From Oscillospiraceae bacterium (lineage in GTDB: Bacteria > Bacillota > Clostridia > Oscillospirales > Oscillospiraceae): DNA of 64,000 nt. Location: assembly GCA_020025305.1 (NCBI GenBank), contig JAHHSG010000001.1, forward strand, positions 1 through 64,000, written 5' to 3'. Position numbers and translations under genes: made by a program. The notes under the pieces were generated by a model. It saw only the letters and a program-made list of their open reading frames with translations, was not told where the DNA came from and did not search any database. Within the stretch, counting starts at the first letter, position 1, and the number at the start of each line of letters is the position of its first letter. Positions 7,033-16,077 of the stretch are shown here, piece by piece.

Positions 7033-8034
7033 GTGAGTCAGGATCGTGTCTTTGCGGCGTTGGCAAAGTGTCCGGGAGAGTATCTCTCAGGGGAAGAATT
7101 GAGCCGGGAATTGGGAATTACCCGAGCTGCCGTGTGGAAAGCGGTAGAGGCACTGCGACGGCAGGGCTATGCCATTGAAGCGCGTACAGGCCGGGGGTAT
7201 TGCCTTATGGAGACGCAGGAGAGACTGGAGCGGCGGGAAATTGCCGCCTATCTGGGACAGGAGCGCCCCCATTGGGAGGTCTGCGGCGAGGTGGACTCCA
7301 CCAACTCCCTTTGCAAGCGCCTTGCTATGGAGGGGGCACCGGACGGTATGGCTGTCATTGCCGATTGCCAGAGTGCAGGGCGTGGACGGCGCGGACGCAG
7401 CTTCCAGTCTCCGGCAGGAATGGGGATCTATTTCTCGATCCTTTGGCGACCGGAATTGCCACCGCAAGATTTGATGAGTCTGCCCGCATTGGGTGCTGTG
7501 GCGGCCTGCAGAGCCGTGGAAGAAGTGTGCGGCGTGCGCCCGGAGATTAAGTGGCCCAATGATCTGGTGCTCCATGGAAAAAAGCTGGGGGGAATCCTGA
7601 CGGAGATGTCCATGGAGAGTGAAAGCGGTCTTGTAGAGTATGTGGTGCTGGGCGTCGGCATCAATGTGTGTCAGCGCCGTGAGGATTTTGAGGGCGAGGT
7701 GGCGGATCTGGCCTCCTCGTTGGAAACAGAGCTGGGACAGAAGGTGTCCCGTCCCCAGTTGGCGGCGGCCTTGCTGCGGCAGATGGACGAGCTGCGGCGT
7801 GAGGCGCTGTGCGCACCGGAGAAATGGCTGACGGAGTATCGCCGTTATTGCTTGACGCTGGGAGCACAGGTGCAGCTGATTGCCGGAGAGCGGCGCAGTA
7901 CGGCCGTGGCACTGGATGTCGATGAGAGCTATGGTCTTGTGGTGCGCCACCCGGACGGCAGTGTGGACACGGTGCGCTCGGGTGAGGTGTCGGTGCGTGG
8001 GCTTTACGGATATGTACCCGCACCCGGAGAGTGA
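7033..8034 (+). CDS. birA: Bifunctional biotin-protein ligase / biotin operon repressor BirA
   Basis: 333 residues with a GTG start behind GGGAGGTGG. Residues 1-65 form a winged helix-turn-helix (LSGEELSRELGITRAAVWKAVEALR) that binds the operators seen upstream. The catalytic domain follows, with GRGRRGRSFQSPAGMGIYFS (about 116-135, biotinyl-AMP binding) and KWPNDL (about 173), then a C-terminal SH3-like domain. It joins biotin to acetyl-CoA or other carboxylases and represses bioY when biotin is sufficient. It overlaps the next gene by 4 bases. Confidence 0.95.
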   Translation: MSQDRVFAALAKCPGEYLSGEELSRELGITRAAVWKAVEALRRQGYAIEARTGRGYCLMETQERLERREIAAYLGQERPHWEVCGEVDSTNSLCKRLAMEGAPDGMAVIADCQSAGRGRRGRSFQSPAGMGIYFSILWRPELPPQDLMSLPALGAVAACRAVEEVCGVRPEIKWPNDLVLHGKKLGGILTEMSMESESGLVEYVVLGVGINVCQRREDFEGEVADLASSLETELGQKVSRPQLAAALLRQMDELRREALCAPEKWLTEYRRYCLTLGAQVQLIAGERRSTAVALDVDESYGLVVRHPDGSVDTVRSGEVSVRGLYGYVPAPGE

Positions 8035-8618
8035 TGAAAACAGGCACCCTTTGTGGTGCGGAAGGAAGCGATGGATTGAAAGAACTGTGGATGCTATTTA
8101 TAACCTTTGCTAAGGTGGGAGTTATGACCTTTGGCGGTGGCTATGCCATGCTGCCCATTTTGCAGCGAGAAGTGGTAGAGAAAAAGGGTTGGGTCAGTGA
8201 CGAGGAATTAACGGATTATTTTGCGGTGGGGCAGTGCACCCCCGGTATTATTGCGGTCAATACGGCTACCTTTGTGGGCCAGAAGCAAAAGGGAATTGCC
8301 GGCGGCATTGTGGCCACGCTGGGTGTGGTGTTTCCATCGTTGATCATTATCACTCTGTTGGCAAAGGGGATTGGGCGGCTTTCCCACCTTGCATGGGTGC
8401 AGCATGCCTTTGCCGGGATCCGAGCCTGTGTGTGCGTGCTGATTCTCAACGCGGTGATCAAGCTGGGTAAGGGGGCCATTAAGGATCGTTGGGGAGTGGC
8501 AATCTTTCTGGTGATTCTGGCTCTCTCTATAGGGACCACACTCTCTCCGGTACTGCTGGTGCTGGGAGCGGCCGCCGCGGGAATCCTTTTGCATACACTG
8601 CGGGGGGAAAAATCATGA
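8031..8618 (+). CDS. Chromate transporter, short-chain CHR protein (first half)
   Basis: 195 residues if translation begins at ATG 8031, which overlaps the birA stop. Family members usually begin at the equivalent of KELWMLFITFAKVGVMTFGGGYAMLP, so a TTG at 8076 behind GGAAGG is a real alternative. The FGGGYAMLP and QREVVEKKGW motifs and the following hydrophobic helices identify one half of a ChrA-type carrier. Short-chain CHR proteins occur as adjacent pairs, as here with the next gene. The natural substrate (chromate, sulfate or other) is unknown. Confidence 0.85.
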   Translation: MMKTGTLCGAEGSDGLKELWMLFITFAKVGVMTFGGGYAMLPILQREVVEKKGWVSDEELTDYFAVGQCTPGIIAVNTATFVGQKQKGIAGGIVATLGVVFPSLIIITLLAKGIGRLSHLAWVQHAFAGIRACVCVLILNAVIKLGKGAIKDRWGVAIFLVILALSIGTTLSPVLLVLGAAAAGILLHTLRGEKS

Positions 8619-9178
8619 TGTTCTATCTGCAACTTTTCTTTGAGTTTTTTAAAACCGGACTTTTTGCGGTGGGCGGCGGTATGGCTACCTTGCCTTTTCT
8701 CCACGACATGGCGGAGCGTACCGGCTGGTTTACGGCGGCGCAGCTGACAGATATGGTGGCGGTGTCGGAGTCTACCCCCGGCCCCATCGGGGTGAATATG
8801 GCCAGCTATGTGGGATTTACCACGGCGGGGATTCCCGGCGCTGTTTTGGCAACGCTGGGGCTCATTACGCCATCGATCATCGTCATTTTAGTGATTGCTG
8901 CCTTTTTGCGCAGTTTCCGGGAAAATCGATATGTGAATGGGGCATTTTACGGCCTGCGTCCGGCTTCTACTGCGATGGTAGCCTCTGCCGGAATCACGGT
9001 GGCGGCGGTGTCCCTGTTCCACCCGGAGATGACGGGGCTGGCCGCTGTGGATTGGAAGGCAGTGGCACTGGCGGCGGTACTGCTGGTGCTGACACGCTGG
9101 GTGAAGCCAACGAAAAAGCTGCATCCCATTGTCTTTATTTTGGCCAGTGCGGTGATTGGCGTGGTATTTAAGTTTTGA
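8615..9178 (+). CDS. Chromate transporter, short-chain CHR protein (second half)
   Basis: 187 residues; the ATG at 8615 overlaps the stop of the preceding half (a second ATG lies at 8618). VGGGMATLPFLHDMAERTGW corresponds to the same motif as FGGGYAMLP in the partner, and STPGPIGVNMASYVGF is typical of the family. The two proteins probably form an antiparallel heterodimer equivalent to one long ChrA. Confidence 0.87.
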   Translation: MMFYLQLFFEFFKTGLFAVGGGMATLPFLHDMAERTGWFTAAQLTDMVAVSESTPGPIGVNMASYVGFTTAGIPGAVLATLGLITPSIIVILVIAAFLRSFRENRYVNGAFYGLRPASTAMVASAGITVAAVSLFHPEMTGLAAVDWKAVALAAVLLVLTRWVKPTKKLHPIVFILASAVIGVVFKF

Positions 9179-9228
9179 AAAGAGACGGCAGGGAACGACG
9201 CAGGTGACGAGATATAGGAGATAAGGGA

Positions 9229-10059
9229 ATGAAAGACGTGAAGATCATTGCACTGGATCTGGATGGAACACTGCTCAACTCGAAAAAAGAGTTGACCTGC
9301 CGTAATTTGTCGGCGCTGCGTTCGGCATCTGAGCGGGGGATTGAGATCGTTCCCACCACCGGACGGTTTTACGGAGGCATGCCGGAGGAGATCCGCTGCC
9401 TGCCCTTTATTCACTATGCCATCACGATCAACGGTGCACAAGTACAGCGCCTCTCTGATGGGAAGGTTTTATACCGTTCGGAGATTCCACGCCGACAGGC
9501 TGTGGAGGTGATGGAAATGCTGGATCGCTGGCCGGTAGCCTACGACTGCTATTGCGATAATCATGCTTTTATGACCGGCGCAATGCAAGAAAAAATTGAG
9601 GAATACACTGCGGATATCCACTATCAGCGCATGGTGCGCCAGTTGCGCCAAGGAGTGCCGGAACTGAAGGCATGGGTGGTCAGCCAGCACCATGACATCC
9701 AAAAAGTGCAGTTCTTTACGGAGAATCGAGCGGTGAAGGCACAACTGATGGAGGAGCTGGCCCAAAAATTCCCGGAGCTGATTGTCACCTCTGCCATTCC
9801 CAGCAATGTGGAAATCAACCAGCGTGGGGCCAATAAGGGCCAGGCGCTGCTGGCGCTGGCAGAGCATCTTGGCTGCACGGCGGAGCAGGTGATGGCCTTT
9901 GGTGATGGGCTCAATGATATCACTATGATTCAGGCTGCGGGAACCGGCGTGGTCATGGGCAACGGGTTTCCGGAAGTGAAGGCGGTAGCGGACAGATTGG
10001 CAGAGGACTGTGATCACGATGGTGTGGCTCAGGTGATCGAGGAGCTTTGCCTCGGATAA
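9229..10059 (+). CDS. Cof-type HAD-IIB family hydrolase
   Basis: 276 residues. It is a phosphatase of the haloacid dehalogenase superfamily with the catalytic motif I DLDGTLL (about 10-16), motif II TTGR and motif IV GDGLNDITM (about 225), and the C2-type cap between them. Such enzymes dephosphorylate sugar phosphates, FMN or similar small molecules; the substrate cannot be read from sequence. The start follows AGGAGATAAGGGA. It is followed by a strong terminator, so it ends the birA-chrA transcription unit or is expressed alone. Confidence 0.9.
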   Translation: MKDVKIIALDLDGTLLNSKKELTCRNLSALRSASERGIEIVPTTGRFYGGMPEEIRCLPFIHYAITINGAQVQRLSDGKVLYRSEIPRRQAVEVMEMLDRWPVAYDCYCDNHAFMTGAMQEKIEEYTADIHYQRMVRQLRQGVPELKAWVVSQHHDIQKVQFFTENRAVKAQLMEELAQKFPELIVTSAIPSNVEINQRGANKGQALLALAEHLGCTAEQVMAFGDGLNDITMIQAAGTGVVMGNGFPEVKAVADRLAEDCDHDGVAQVIEELCLG

Positions 10060-10064
10060 ACGAT

Positions 10065-10104
10065 AAAAAAAGGAACTGTGGCGATTGCCACAGTTCCTTT
10101 TTTT
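10065..10104. terminator. Terminator after the HAD hydrolase
   Basis: AAAAAAAGGAACTGTGGC / GCCACAGTTCCTTTTTTT with loop GATT; the A- and U-runs make it usable from both sides. Confidence 0.92.
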
Positions 10105-10196
10105 TTACTTGTTGCAGTAGAGGACCTTTGCAAGGTCGAGATACACCTCGTCCCACGGGGAAGGTGCTGTGATGGAAGGCAGCAAAGCTGCTCTGA

Positions 10197-10541
10197 TCAG
10201 CCCAGTTCGGGAATCACAGCCAACAGTGTCAGCGGCTCGGTGCCGTTGTTGATGAGACTGTGGGTCTGCCCCTTGGGGCAATAGCAGCACATGCCCTCGG
10301 AAACAGACAGCGGTTCGCCGTTGGGAGCGTCATCCTCCAGAATGATGCCTCTGCCGGAGATAAAGTACATGATTTCAGCGTTGGTTTCGTGGGTGTGCAG
10401 GCCAATGGAGGCACCTGCCGGCAGGGTGAGGCGAGAAATTTTGCCCATCTCATCGGTGTACATATGAGCCAGAACTTCCCCCTCGCCGCCCTTGAAATGG
10501 GCCATGTGCTGGGTAGGAATGGAATCAAAATCGATCACCAT
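10197..10541 (-). CDS. Small cupin-domain protein
   Basis: 114 residues forming a single cupin barrel. The metal-binding motif HTHETNAEIMYF with a second motif ending PKGQTHSL gives three histidines and one glutamate. The family includes mannose-6-phosphate isomerase-like and storage-type cupins; no substrate can be assigned. GGAGGTAATTCCT precedes the ATG, 14 bases after the rpoD stop, so it is probably the last gene of a dnaG-rpoD-cupin message. Confidence 0.85.
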   Translation of the reverse strand: MVIDFDSIPTQHMAHFKGGEGEVLAHMYTDEMGKISRLTLPAGASIGLHTHETNAEIMYFISGRGIILEDDAPNGEPLSVSEGMCCYCPKGQTHSLINNGTEPLTLLAVIPELG

Positions 10542-10555
10542 AGGAATTACCTCCG

Positions 10556-12082
10556 TTAATTCAGAAAATCTTTCAGCTTTTTGCTGCGAGAGGGGTGGCG
10601 CAGCTTCCGCAGGGCTTTGGCCTCAATCTGACGGATGCGTTCGCGGGTTACGTTGAATTCCTTGCCCACCTCTTCCAGTGTGCGGGTGCGACCGTCTTCA
10701 ATGCCGAAACGAAGCTTCAGCACCTTCTCCTCCCGGGGAGTCAGCGTGCTCAGCACATCCACCAGCTGCTCTTTCAAAAGGGTAAAGGACGCGGCCTCGC
10801 TGGGTTCGGATGCCCCCTCGTCGGGGATAAAATCACCCAGATGGGAGTCCTCCTCCTCACCGATGGGCGTCTCCAGAGAGACAGGCTCCTGTGCGATCTT
10901 CAGGATCTCACGCACCTTGTCCACAGGCATATTCATCTCCTCGGAGATCTCCTCGGGAGAGGGGTCGTGTCCCAGCTCCTGCAGCAGCTGACGGCTGACG
11001 CGGATGACCTTATTGATGGTCTCCACCATATGGACGGGGATGCGGATGGTGCGGGCCTGATCGGCGATAGCACGGGTGATGGCCTGACGAATCCACCAAG
11101 TGGCATAGGTGGAGAACTTATAGCCCTTGGTGTAGTCAAATTTCTCTACGGCTTTGATCAGACCCAGATTGCCCTCCTGAATGAGGTCGAGAAAGAGCAT
11201 GCCGCGGCCTACATAGCGCTTGGCAATGGAGACAACCAGACGGAGGTTGGCCTCGGCCAGCTTCTGCTTGGCACGATCCCCTTTTTTGGCAATCTTCTTG
11301 CACTCGGCCAGTTCCTCGGCACTGAGGGGTTCGCCCAAGTCATCGGCGGCATCCAGCCGGCTTTGCGCCTTTGCGGCGGCGCGGATAGCGGTCTGTGCCT
11401 TGGATGCTTCCTCCAGAGAGAGGGCTTCATCGCCGCTGCTGAGGCGGAGGGAGGCCTCTTCGCCAAGGTCTACCAACCGCTGACACTCCGCACGCTCTTC
11501 ATCGGTCATGGGGTGCATGGCGGCCTCGGAGGCGGCGATGCGGGCCTTAGCTTCGTTACCCGCAGCCATGGCGGTGGCTAACTCAATCTCCTCATCAGCG
11601 CTTAGCAAAGATACCTTGCCAATCTCCTTGAGGTACATGCGGACGGGGTCGTCAATATTGAAACTGTCCACCAGCGTATTGGGATCCACCAGTTCTTCTT
11701 CCTCGATCTCGGCAATTTCTGCCATGGGAGGCTCACCGTCCTCAACGGGCTCAAAGACTTCGGTGTTCAGTTCGATGTTCAGTATCTCCAAAGAGTCATA
11801 GATGAGATCCATCTGGGCACTTTCCAGATCCATAGCGTCCAGAACCTCGCTCAATTCGGTGGCGTCCAGTTTCCCCTTCTTTTTGCCTTTGATAAAGAGC
11901 TCACGCAGTTTCTCGTTTCTGAGCAGAAGTGCGTAGGCGGGCAAGGTAGCCATAGTTTTTTCATCCAGCTTGCTGCTGCTCTTCTTTTTGGCATTTTCTG
12001 TTTCAGCGGTCTTTTTCTTATCTGCGGCCAGCAGCTCGTTCGCCATTTGCTGCAGCTGCTTTGACGTCAATTTTTCACTCAT
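10556..12082 (-). CDS. rpoD: Primary RNA polymerase sigma factor (SigA/RpoD) with a repeat expansion
   Basis: 508 residues, longer than the roughly 370 usual in Firmicutes. Region 1.2 begins DDPVRMYLKEIG (about 144), region 2 runs from NLRLVVSIAKRYVGRG through FSTYATWWIRQAI, and region 4.2 ends the protein (VTRERIRQIEAKALRKLRHP). Between regions 1.2 and 2.1 the chain carries extra alanine- and glutamate-rich sequence (about 190-275) that looks like tandem copies of the normal LSADEEIELA...AK helix pair. The ATG at 12082 behind GGAGG is chosen; it overlaps the dnaG end by 8 bases. It directs housekeeping transcription. Confidence 0.96.
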   Translation of the reverse strand: MSEKLTSKQLQQMANELLAADKKKTAETENAKKKSSSKLDEKTMATLPAYALLLRNEKLRELFIKGKKKGKLDATELSEVLDAMDLESAQMDLIYDSLEILNIELNTEVFEPVEDGEPPMAEIAEIEEEELVDPNTLVDSFNIDDPVRMYLKEIGKVSLLSADEEIELATAMAAGNEAKARIAASEAAMHPMTDEERAECQRLVDLGEEASLRLSSGDEALSLEEASKAQTAIRAAAKAQSRLDAADDLGEPLSAEELAECKKIAKKGDRAKQKLAEANLRLVVSIAKRYVGRGMLFLDLIQEGNLGLIKAVEKFDYTKGYKFSTYATWWIRQAITRAIADQARTIRIPVHMVETINKVIRVSRQLLQELGHDPSPEEISEEMNMPVDKVREILKIAQEPVSLETPIGEEEDSHLGDFIPDEGASEPSEAASFTLLKEQLVDVLSTLTPREEKVLKLRFGIEDGRTRTLEEVGKEFNVTRERIRQIEAKALRKLRHPSRSKKLKDFLN

Positions 12083-13859
12083 GTTGCTTTCCTCCATAAC
12101 CCTTTTTATCTTTAAATTGATCCATGGCCGCCAGCAGCGGATCTCCACTGGCTGCACCGTCTCGTTTTCTCTTTTCGTCTTTCATCACACGTATGTAGTC
12201 GTGCAGGGCCTGTTCGGCACCGGACACGGACTCCGGCTTTTGCAGAAGTGTGGTTAGATGGCTCATTTCCTCAGCGGTCAATACACCGCTTAAAAAGGCG
12301 ATGTTCCCAGCGTGACCGGCCTGTCGGCGCTGCCATAGTTCCCCGTAAATCTTTCCTAACAGTGGGGAGGAAAAATCCTCCGGCTGCAGCGGCGATTCTT
12401 GAGGGAAAATATCCTCGTCCCGCAGTAAGAGCCGTAAAACACCCTCCTCTGCCATGGCGGAGCGCAGGTTCTCATAATGGATGCTGCGCTGCGCAGGCTG
12501 GGCGCTGGCGGCCGGATTCAGCTCCCGCCGCTCCGTCATCTTCCGCTCTTTGCTCATGCGGCGCTTAAAGGCACGCTGCACCTCCAAACGCATGGCCTCT
12601 ACGGTCAGTTTGGCAGTTTCAGCGGCGCGGACGGTGTATATCTCCCGCTCCACCGCATTTTCAAGGCGAGCCAGCACCGTGCTGATCTCGGCGGCATAGG
12701 CGATGCGCTGTGGATCATCGGTGAGATCATATTTGCCCGCTACCTGCGCCATACGGAACTCAATGCCATTTTCACTGCCGGAGAGCAGGTTCTCGAAGGC
12801 ATCCCGACCTTGAAATTTGATAAAATCATCGGCATCCTGCTTGACGGCTTCCCCATCCACCATACGGCGGGGGAGGCGCAGAACCTTTACGGAGAAATCC
12901 GTGTTGTTCAAAAGCTCCAACGCCCGCTGGGTTGCCAGCTGGCCTGCGGTGTCGTTGTCGTAGCAGAGGATTAATTCCTTCGTGTAGCGGCTCAAAAGCC
13001 GGATCTGTTCCGTAGTCAGTGCCGTACCCATAGAGGCGACCGCGTTGTCAAAACCCGCTTGATGCAGTGTCACCACATCCAGATTCCCCTCGCAGAGGAT
13101 GATGTTGGGGCGTTTTGTCTTTTTGGCCAAGTTCAGACCGTACAAAACACGGCGCTTACTGTAGGTGAGCGTCTCGGTGGTGTTCATGTACTTCGGCTCG
13201 GACTTGTCCAATACACGGCTGCCAAAGCCCACCACGTCACCGCGTACATCAATGACGGGCAGCATGAGCCGATTGCGGAATTTGTCATAGAGGCCGCCGT
13301 TTCTGTTTTTTACCACCAGACCTGCGCTGATGAGCTCTGCCTTACTGTAGCCCTTTTGGGTCATGGCCCGCAGCAGGGAGTCCCAGGAATCCGGGGCGGC
13401 ACCCATGCCGAAGCGGGTGGCTGTGCCCCGCCGGATTTCACGGCGATTCAGATAAGCCTGCACACCGGCACCCTCCGGAGATTGCAGCACTTGATGATAG
13501 TATCGGGCGGCATCCTTGTTGAGAGCCAGCATCCGCTGGCGCAGTTTTTCCGTGCCGTCCCGGTCATCCTCCGGCACTGGAAGATTGGCCCGCTGGGCCA
13601 GAAAACGAACCGCGTCGGGATAGCTGAGATTTTCAATCTCCATCATAAAGTTAATGACACCCCCGCCTTTCTTGCAGCCGAAGCAGTGGTAAATCTGCTT
13701 GTCGGGAGAGACGGAGAATGAGGGGGTCTTTTCGTTGTGGAACGGGCACAAACCGAAGAGGTTGGCACCCTTTCGGGTCAGTGAAACGTAGCTGCTGACA
13801 ATATCCACAATATCACTGCGGGCGATGAGCTCGTCCAAAAAACTCTGGGGAAATGCCAT
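12075..13859 (-). CDS. dnaG: DNA primase DnaG
   Basis: 594 residues. It makes RNA primers for the replication fork. The N-terminal zinc ribbon is C38-H41-C59-C62 (LCPFHNEK...YHCFGC), followed by the catalytic core and TOPRIM domain (ILCEGNLDVVTLHQAG near 255, and CYDNDTAG), then a C-terminal helicase-binding region. AGGAGG precedes the ATG at 13859; the in-frame ATG at 13946 has no ribosome site. It overlaps rpoD, the usual dnaG-rpoD pairing. Confidence 0.96.
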   Translation of the reverse strand: MAFPQSFLDELIARSDIVDIVSSYVSLTRKGANLFGLCPFHNEKTPSFSVSPDKQIYHCFGCKKGGGVINFMMEIENLSYPDAVRFLAQRANLPVPEDDRDGTEKLRQRMLALNKDAARYYHQVLQSPEGAGVQAYLNRREIRRGTATRFGMGAAPDSWDSLLRAMTQKGYSKAELISAGLVVKNRNGGLYDKFRNRLMLPVIDVRGDVVGFGSRVLDKSEPKYMNTTETLTYSKRRVLYGLNLAKKTKRPNIILCEGNLDVVTLHQAGFDNAVASMGTALTTEQIRLLSRYTKELILCYDNDTAGQLATQRALELLNNTDFSVKVLRLPRRMVDGEAVKQDADDFIKFQGRDAFENLLSGSENGIEFRMAQVAGKYDLTDDPQRIAYAAEISTVLARLENAVEREIYTVRAAETAKLTVEAMRLEVQRAFKRRMSKERKMTERRELNPAASAQPAQRSIHYENLRSAMAEEGVLRLLLRDEDIFPQESPLQPEDFSSPLLGKIYGELWQRRQAGHAGNIAFLSGVLTAEEMSHLTTLLQKPESVSGAEQALHDYIRVMKDEKRKRDGAASGDPLLAAMDQFKDKKGYGGKQHE

Positions 13860-13916
13860 GTGGTGCCTCCTTTCGGTGAAAGTTTTGCCCCAAGGACTGT
13901 GTTCTATACGAGACTC

Positions 13917-13946
13917 TGTATATGTATATACGAGAAAAGAATCCAA
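13917..13946 (-). promoter_or_regulatory. Probable dnaG-rpoD promoter
   Basis: On the minus strand TTGGAT (13946-13941), 18 bases, TATACA (13922-13917), about 58 bases before the dnaG ATG and just after the terminator of the upstream gene. Confidence 0.5.
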
Positions 13947-13980
13947 TTTCCTCTTTTTTCACAAAAATTTTATAAAGAAA

Positions 13981-14009
13981 TTCCCCGCGCCCGCAAATGG
14001 CACGGGGAA
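13981..14009 (-). terminator. Terminator after the YbaK-type gene
   Basis: On the minus strand TTCCCCGTGCC / GGGCGCGGGGAA forms a GC-rich stem with one bulge, followed by TTTCTTT. It separates the murC unit from dnaG. Confidence 0.65.
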
Positions 14010-14016
14010 ACACCTC

Positions 14017-14553
14017 TCAGAGATCCACAAGGATGGGCTCGTGGTTCGTATACTTGAGAAAAATATCCAGCACATCCGTGGTTTTCAACCGCAATGAGGA
14101 TGTGTTGCGGCAGGGATGACAGCCGAAATACTCGCACTCCATCACCTGACGATCCAACGCCAGCGTTACGCGATGCTCAGGGTCATTCATCAATCCCAGA
14201 ATCGAGGCGGAGCCGGGATGGACGCCCAGCAGGGACTCCATATCCTCGGCAGAGGCAAAGCTGAGACGGGAAGACCCAATCTGGCGGGAAAAGTCCTTGG
14301 TGGCAAAGTGCTTATCGCCGGGCAGGCACAAAAGATAGAAAGTGCTGCGATTCCGGGGCGTGAGCACCAAATTTTTGCAGATATCCACACCCAGTACCCG
14401 GGAGATGGCCTTGCAGTCCTCCATGGTGTCCGCCGGATCGTGATCCACCCGGTCAAAGGGAATGTGCAGTTCATTGAGCAGCTCGTAGACCCGCTGCTCT
14501 ATAGCAGGCCGCACCTCCTGCGGTGCGCCCAAAGAGACGGAAGAAATGTACAT
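14017..14553 (-). CDS. YbaK/ProX-type aminoacyl-tRNA deacylase
   Basis: 178 residues. The family hydrolyses misacylated tRNA such as Ala- or Cys-tRNA(Pro). The stretch FDRVDHDPADTMEDCKAISRV and the later STFYLLCLPGDKHFATKDFS and LGVHPGSASILGLMND match the ProX (PrdX) branch. The ATG at 14553 behind GAGGG is 4 bases beyond the murC stop; an upstream in-frame ATG at 14607 lies inside murC. The exact editing substrate is not decided by the sequence. Confidence 0.85.
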   Translation of the reverse strand: MYISSVSLGAPQEVRPAIEQRVYELLNELHIPFDRVDHDPADTMEDCKAISRVLGVDICKNLVLTPRNRSTFYLLCLPGDKHFATKDFSRQIGSSRLSFASAEDMESLLGVHPGSASILGLMNDPEHRVTLALDRQVMECEYFGCHPCRNTSSLRLKTTDVLDIFLKYTNHEPILVDL

Positions 14554-14557
14554 GGAT

Positions 14558-15940
14558 TTACCCTCGCGCAATGAGGTCTTCGCCGGCACGATAGATGTCG
14601 CCGGCACCCACGGTAAGGATCAGGTCGCCGGGCTGTGCAATTTCCTCCAGCTTGTCGGTAACCTCCTGTAGTGTGGAGCAGTACACGGCGCCGGGAATTT
14701 CCTTGACAAGATCCTGCGAGGAGATTCCAATGTCATTTTTCTCACGGGCAGCAAAGATCTCCGCCAGAATGGTCACATCCGGCAGACGCAGTTCTTCCAC
14801 GAACTCGTGGAAGAGAGCTTTGGTGCGGGTGTAGGTGTGGGGCTGGAAGGCACAGATAATGCGCTGATAAGGAAGTGCCTTGGCGGTAGTCAGCAGGGCA
14901 TGGAGCTCCCCGGGATGGTGGGCGTAGTCGTCATAGACCTCCGCACCGTGGAAAGTACCCTTGTGCTCAAAGCGGCGGCCTGCACCGTGGAATTGGCCAA
15001 GGCCGTTACGGACAGCCTCCCCCTTGATGCCGAGCACATAAGAAGCGGCGGCAGCGGCCAACGCATTGAGAATGTTGTGCTTGCCTGCTACCTGTAAGTC
15101 CACATGGGCGTAAAGCTGGGAGTGGATGACAATATCAAAGCTGGGATAGCCGTTGTGGTAGGCGATGTTTGCCGCCGTGCAATCGGCCTCCTTATTTAAA
15201 CCGAAGGTGAAGAGCGGGTGGCGGATGCCGCTAACAGCATCCATGGTGTTTTGGTCATCGGCGTTCACTACCACAAAGCCCTCTGGGGGTACGAGATCTG
15301 CAAAAGCACGGAAAGAGTGCTCTACATCCTCCAGATCCTTGAAGAAATCCAGATGGTCGGCTTCAATGTTAAGGATGACCGCCACCGTGGGGAAGAAGCT
15401 GAGGAAGGAGTTGCAGTACTCACAGGACTCCAAAATAATGGTTTTCCCCTCTCCTACCCGATAACCGGAGTGCAGCAGGGGCAGTGTACCGCCGATCATT
15501 ACCGTGGGATCGGTTTGTGCCGCCATAAAGATATGGGTAGCCATAGACGTGGTGGTGGTTTTTCCGTGGGTTCCGGAGATGCACAGGGCATTTTGATACT
15601 GACGCATAATAGCACCCCATGCCTGCGCCCGCTCATAAACGGGGATACCACGGGTGATGGCTCCGGCAATTTCAGGGTTATCATCGTGGATAGCGGCGGT
15701 GCGGATCACCAGATCGCACTGACGCAGGTTCTCGGCATTGTGTCCGATGTCCACATGGATGCCCAGAGAGCGCAGATGCTCTACGGAAGGGCTTTCGTTC
15801 ATATCAGAGCCTTGGACCGCAAGGCCCATACCCTGCAGAACTTCGGCCAAAGGGCACATGGAAACACCGCCAATCCCGGAAAGGTGGACGCGGACGCCGG
15901 GGTGCATGAAATCATGAATATCCTTTTTCGGATGCATCAT
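14558..15940 (-). CDS. murC: UDP-N-acetylmuramate--L-alanine ligase MurC
   Basis: 460 residues. It adds L-alanine to UDP-MurNAc, the first peptide step of cell-wall synthesis, in the cytoplasm. The N-terminal nucleotide fold HLSGIGGVSMCPLAE, the P-loop SGTHGKTTTT (about 120), the HLDFF and YDDYAHHPGE motifs are those of Mur ligases of the MurC class. AGGAGG lies 8 bases before the ATG at 15940; a second ATG follows directly. It is not in a dcw cluster here but heads a short minus-strand unit with the YbaK-type gene. Confidence 0.95.
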   Translation of the reverse strand: MMHPKKDIHDFMHPGVRVHLSGIGGVSMCPLAEVLQGMGLAVQGSDMNESPSVEHLRSLGIHVDIGHNAENLRQCDLVIRTAAIHDDNPEIAGAITRGIPVYERAQAWGAIMRQYQNALCISGTHGKTTTTSMATHIFMAAQTDPTVMIGGTLPLLHSGYRVGEGKTIILESCEYCNSFLSFFPTVAVILNIEADHLDFFKDLEDVEHSFRAFADLVPPEGFVVVNADDQNTMDAVSGIRHPLFTFGLNKEADCTAANIAYHNGYPSFDIVIHSQLYAHVDLQVAGKHNILNALAAAAASYVLGIKGEAVRNGLGQFHGAGRRFEHKGTFHGAEVYDDYAHHPGELHALLTTAKALPYQRIICAFQPHTYTRTKALFHEFVEELRLPDVTILAEIFAAREKNDIGISSQDLVKEIPGAVYCSTLQEVTDKLEEIAQPGDLILTVGAGDIYRAGEDLIARG

Positions 15941-16077
15941 TCTATATTTCCTCCTGAAAGGCGCTCAAGGGCGCCGACATTGCATTTTGGCATAACCTAT
16001 ATTATAATACGAAAAAATAAGAAGCGCAACTGGCTTTCCTGCCGCATAGGTAGGGGGCGTGGGAAGGAGGTAGGGTC

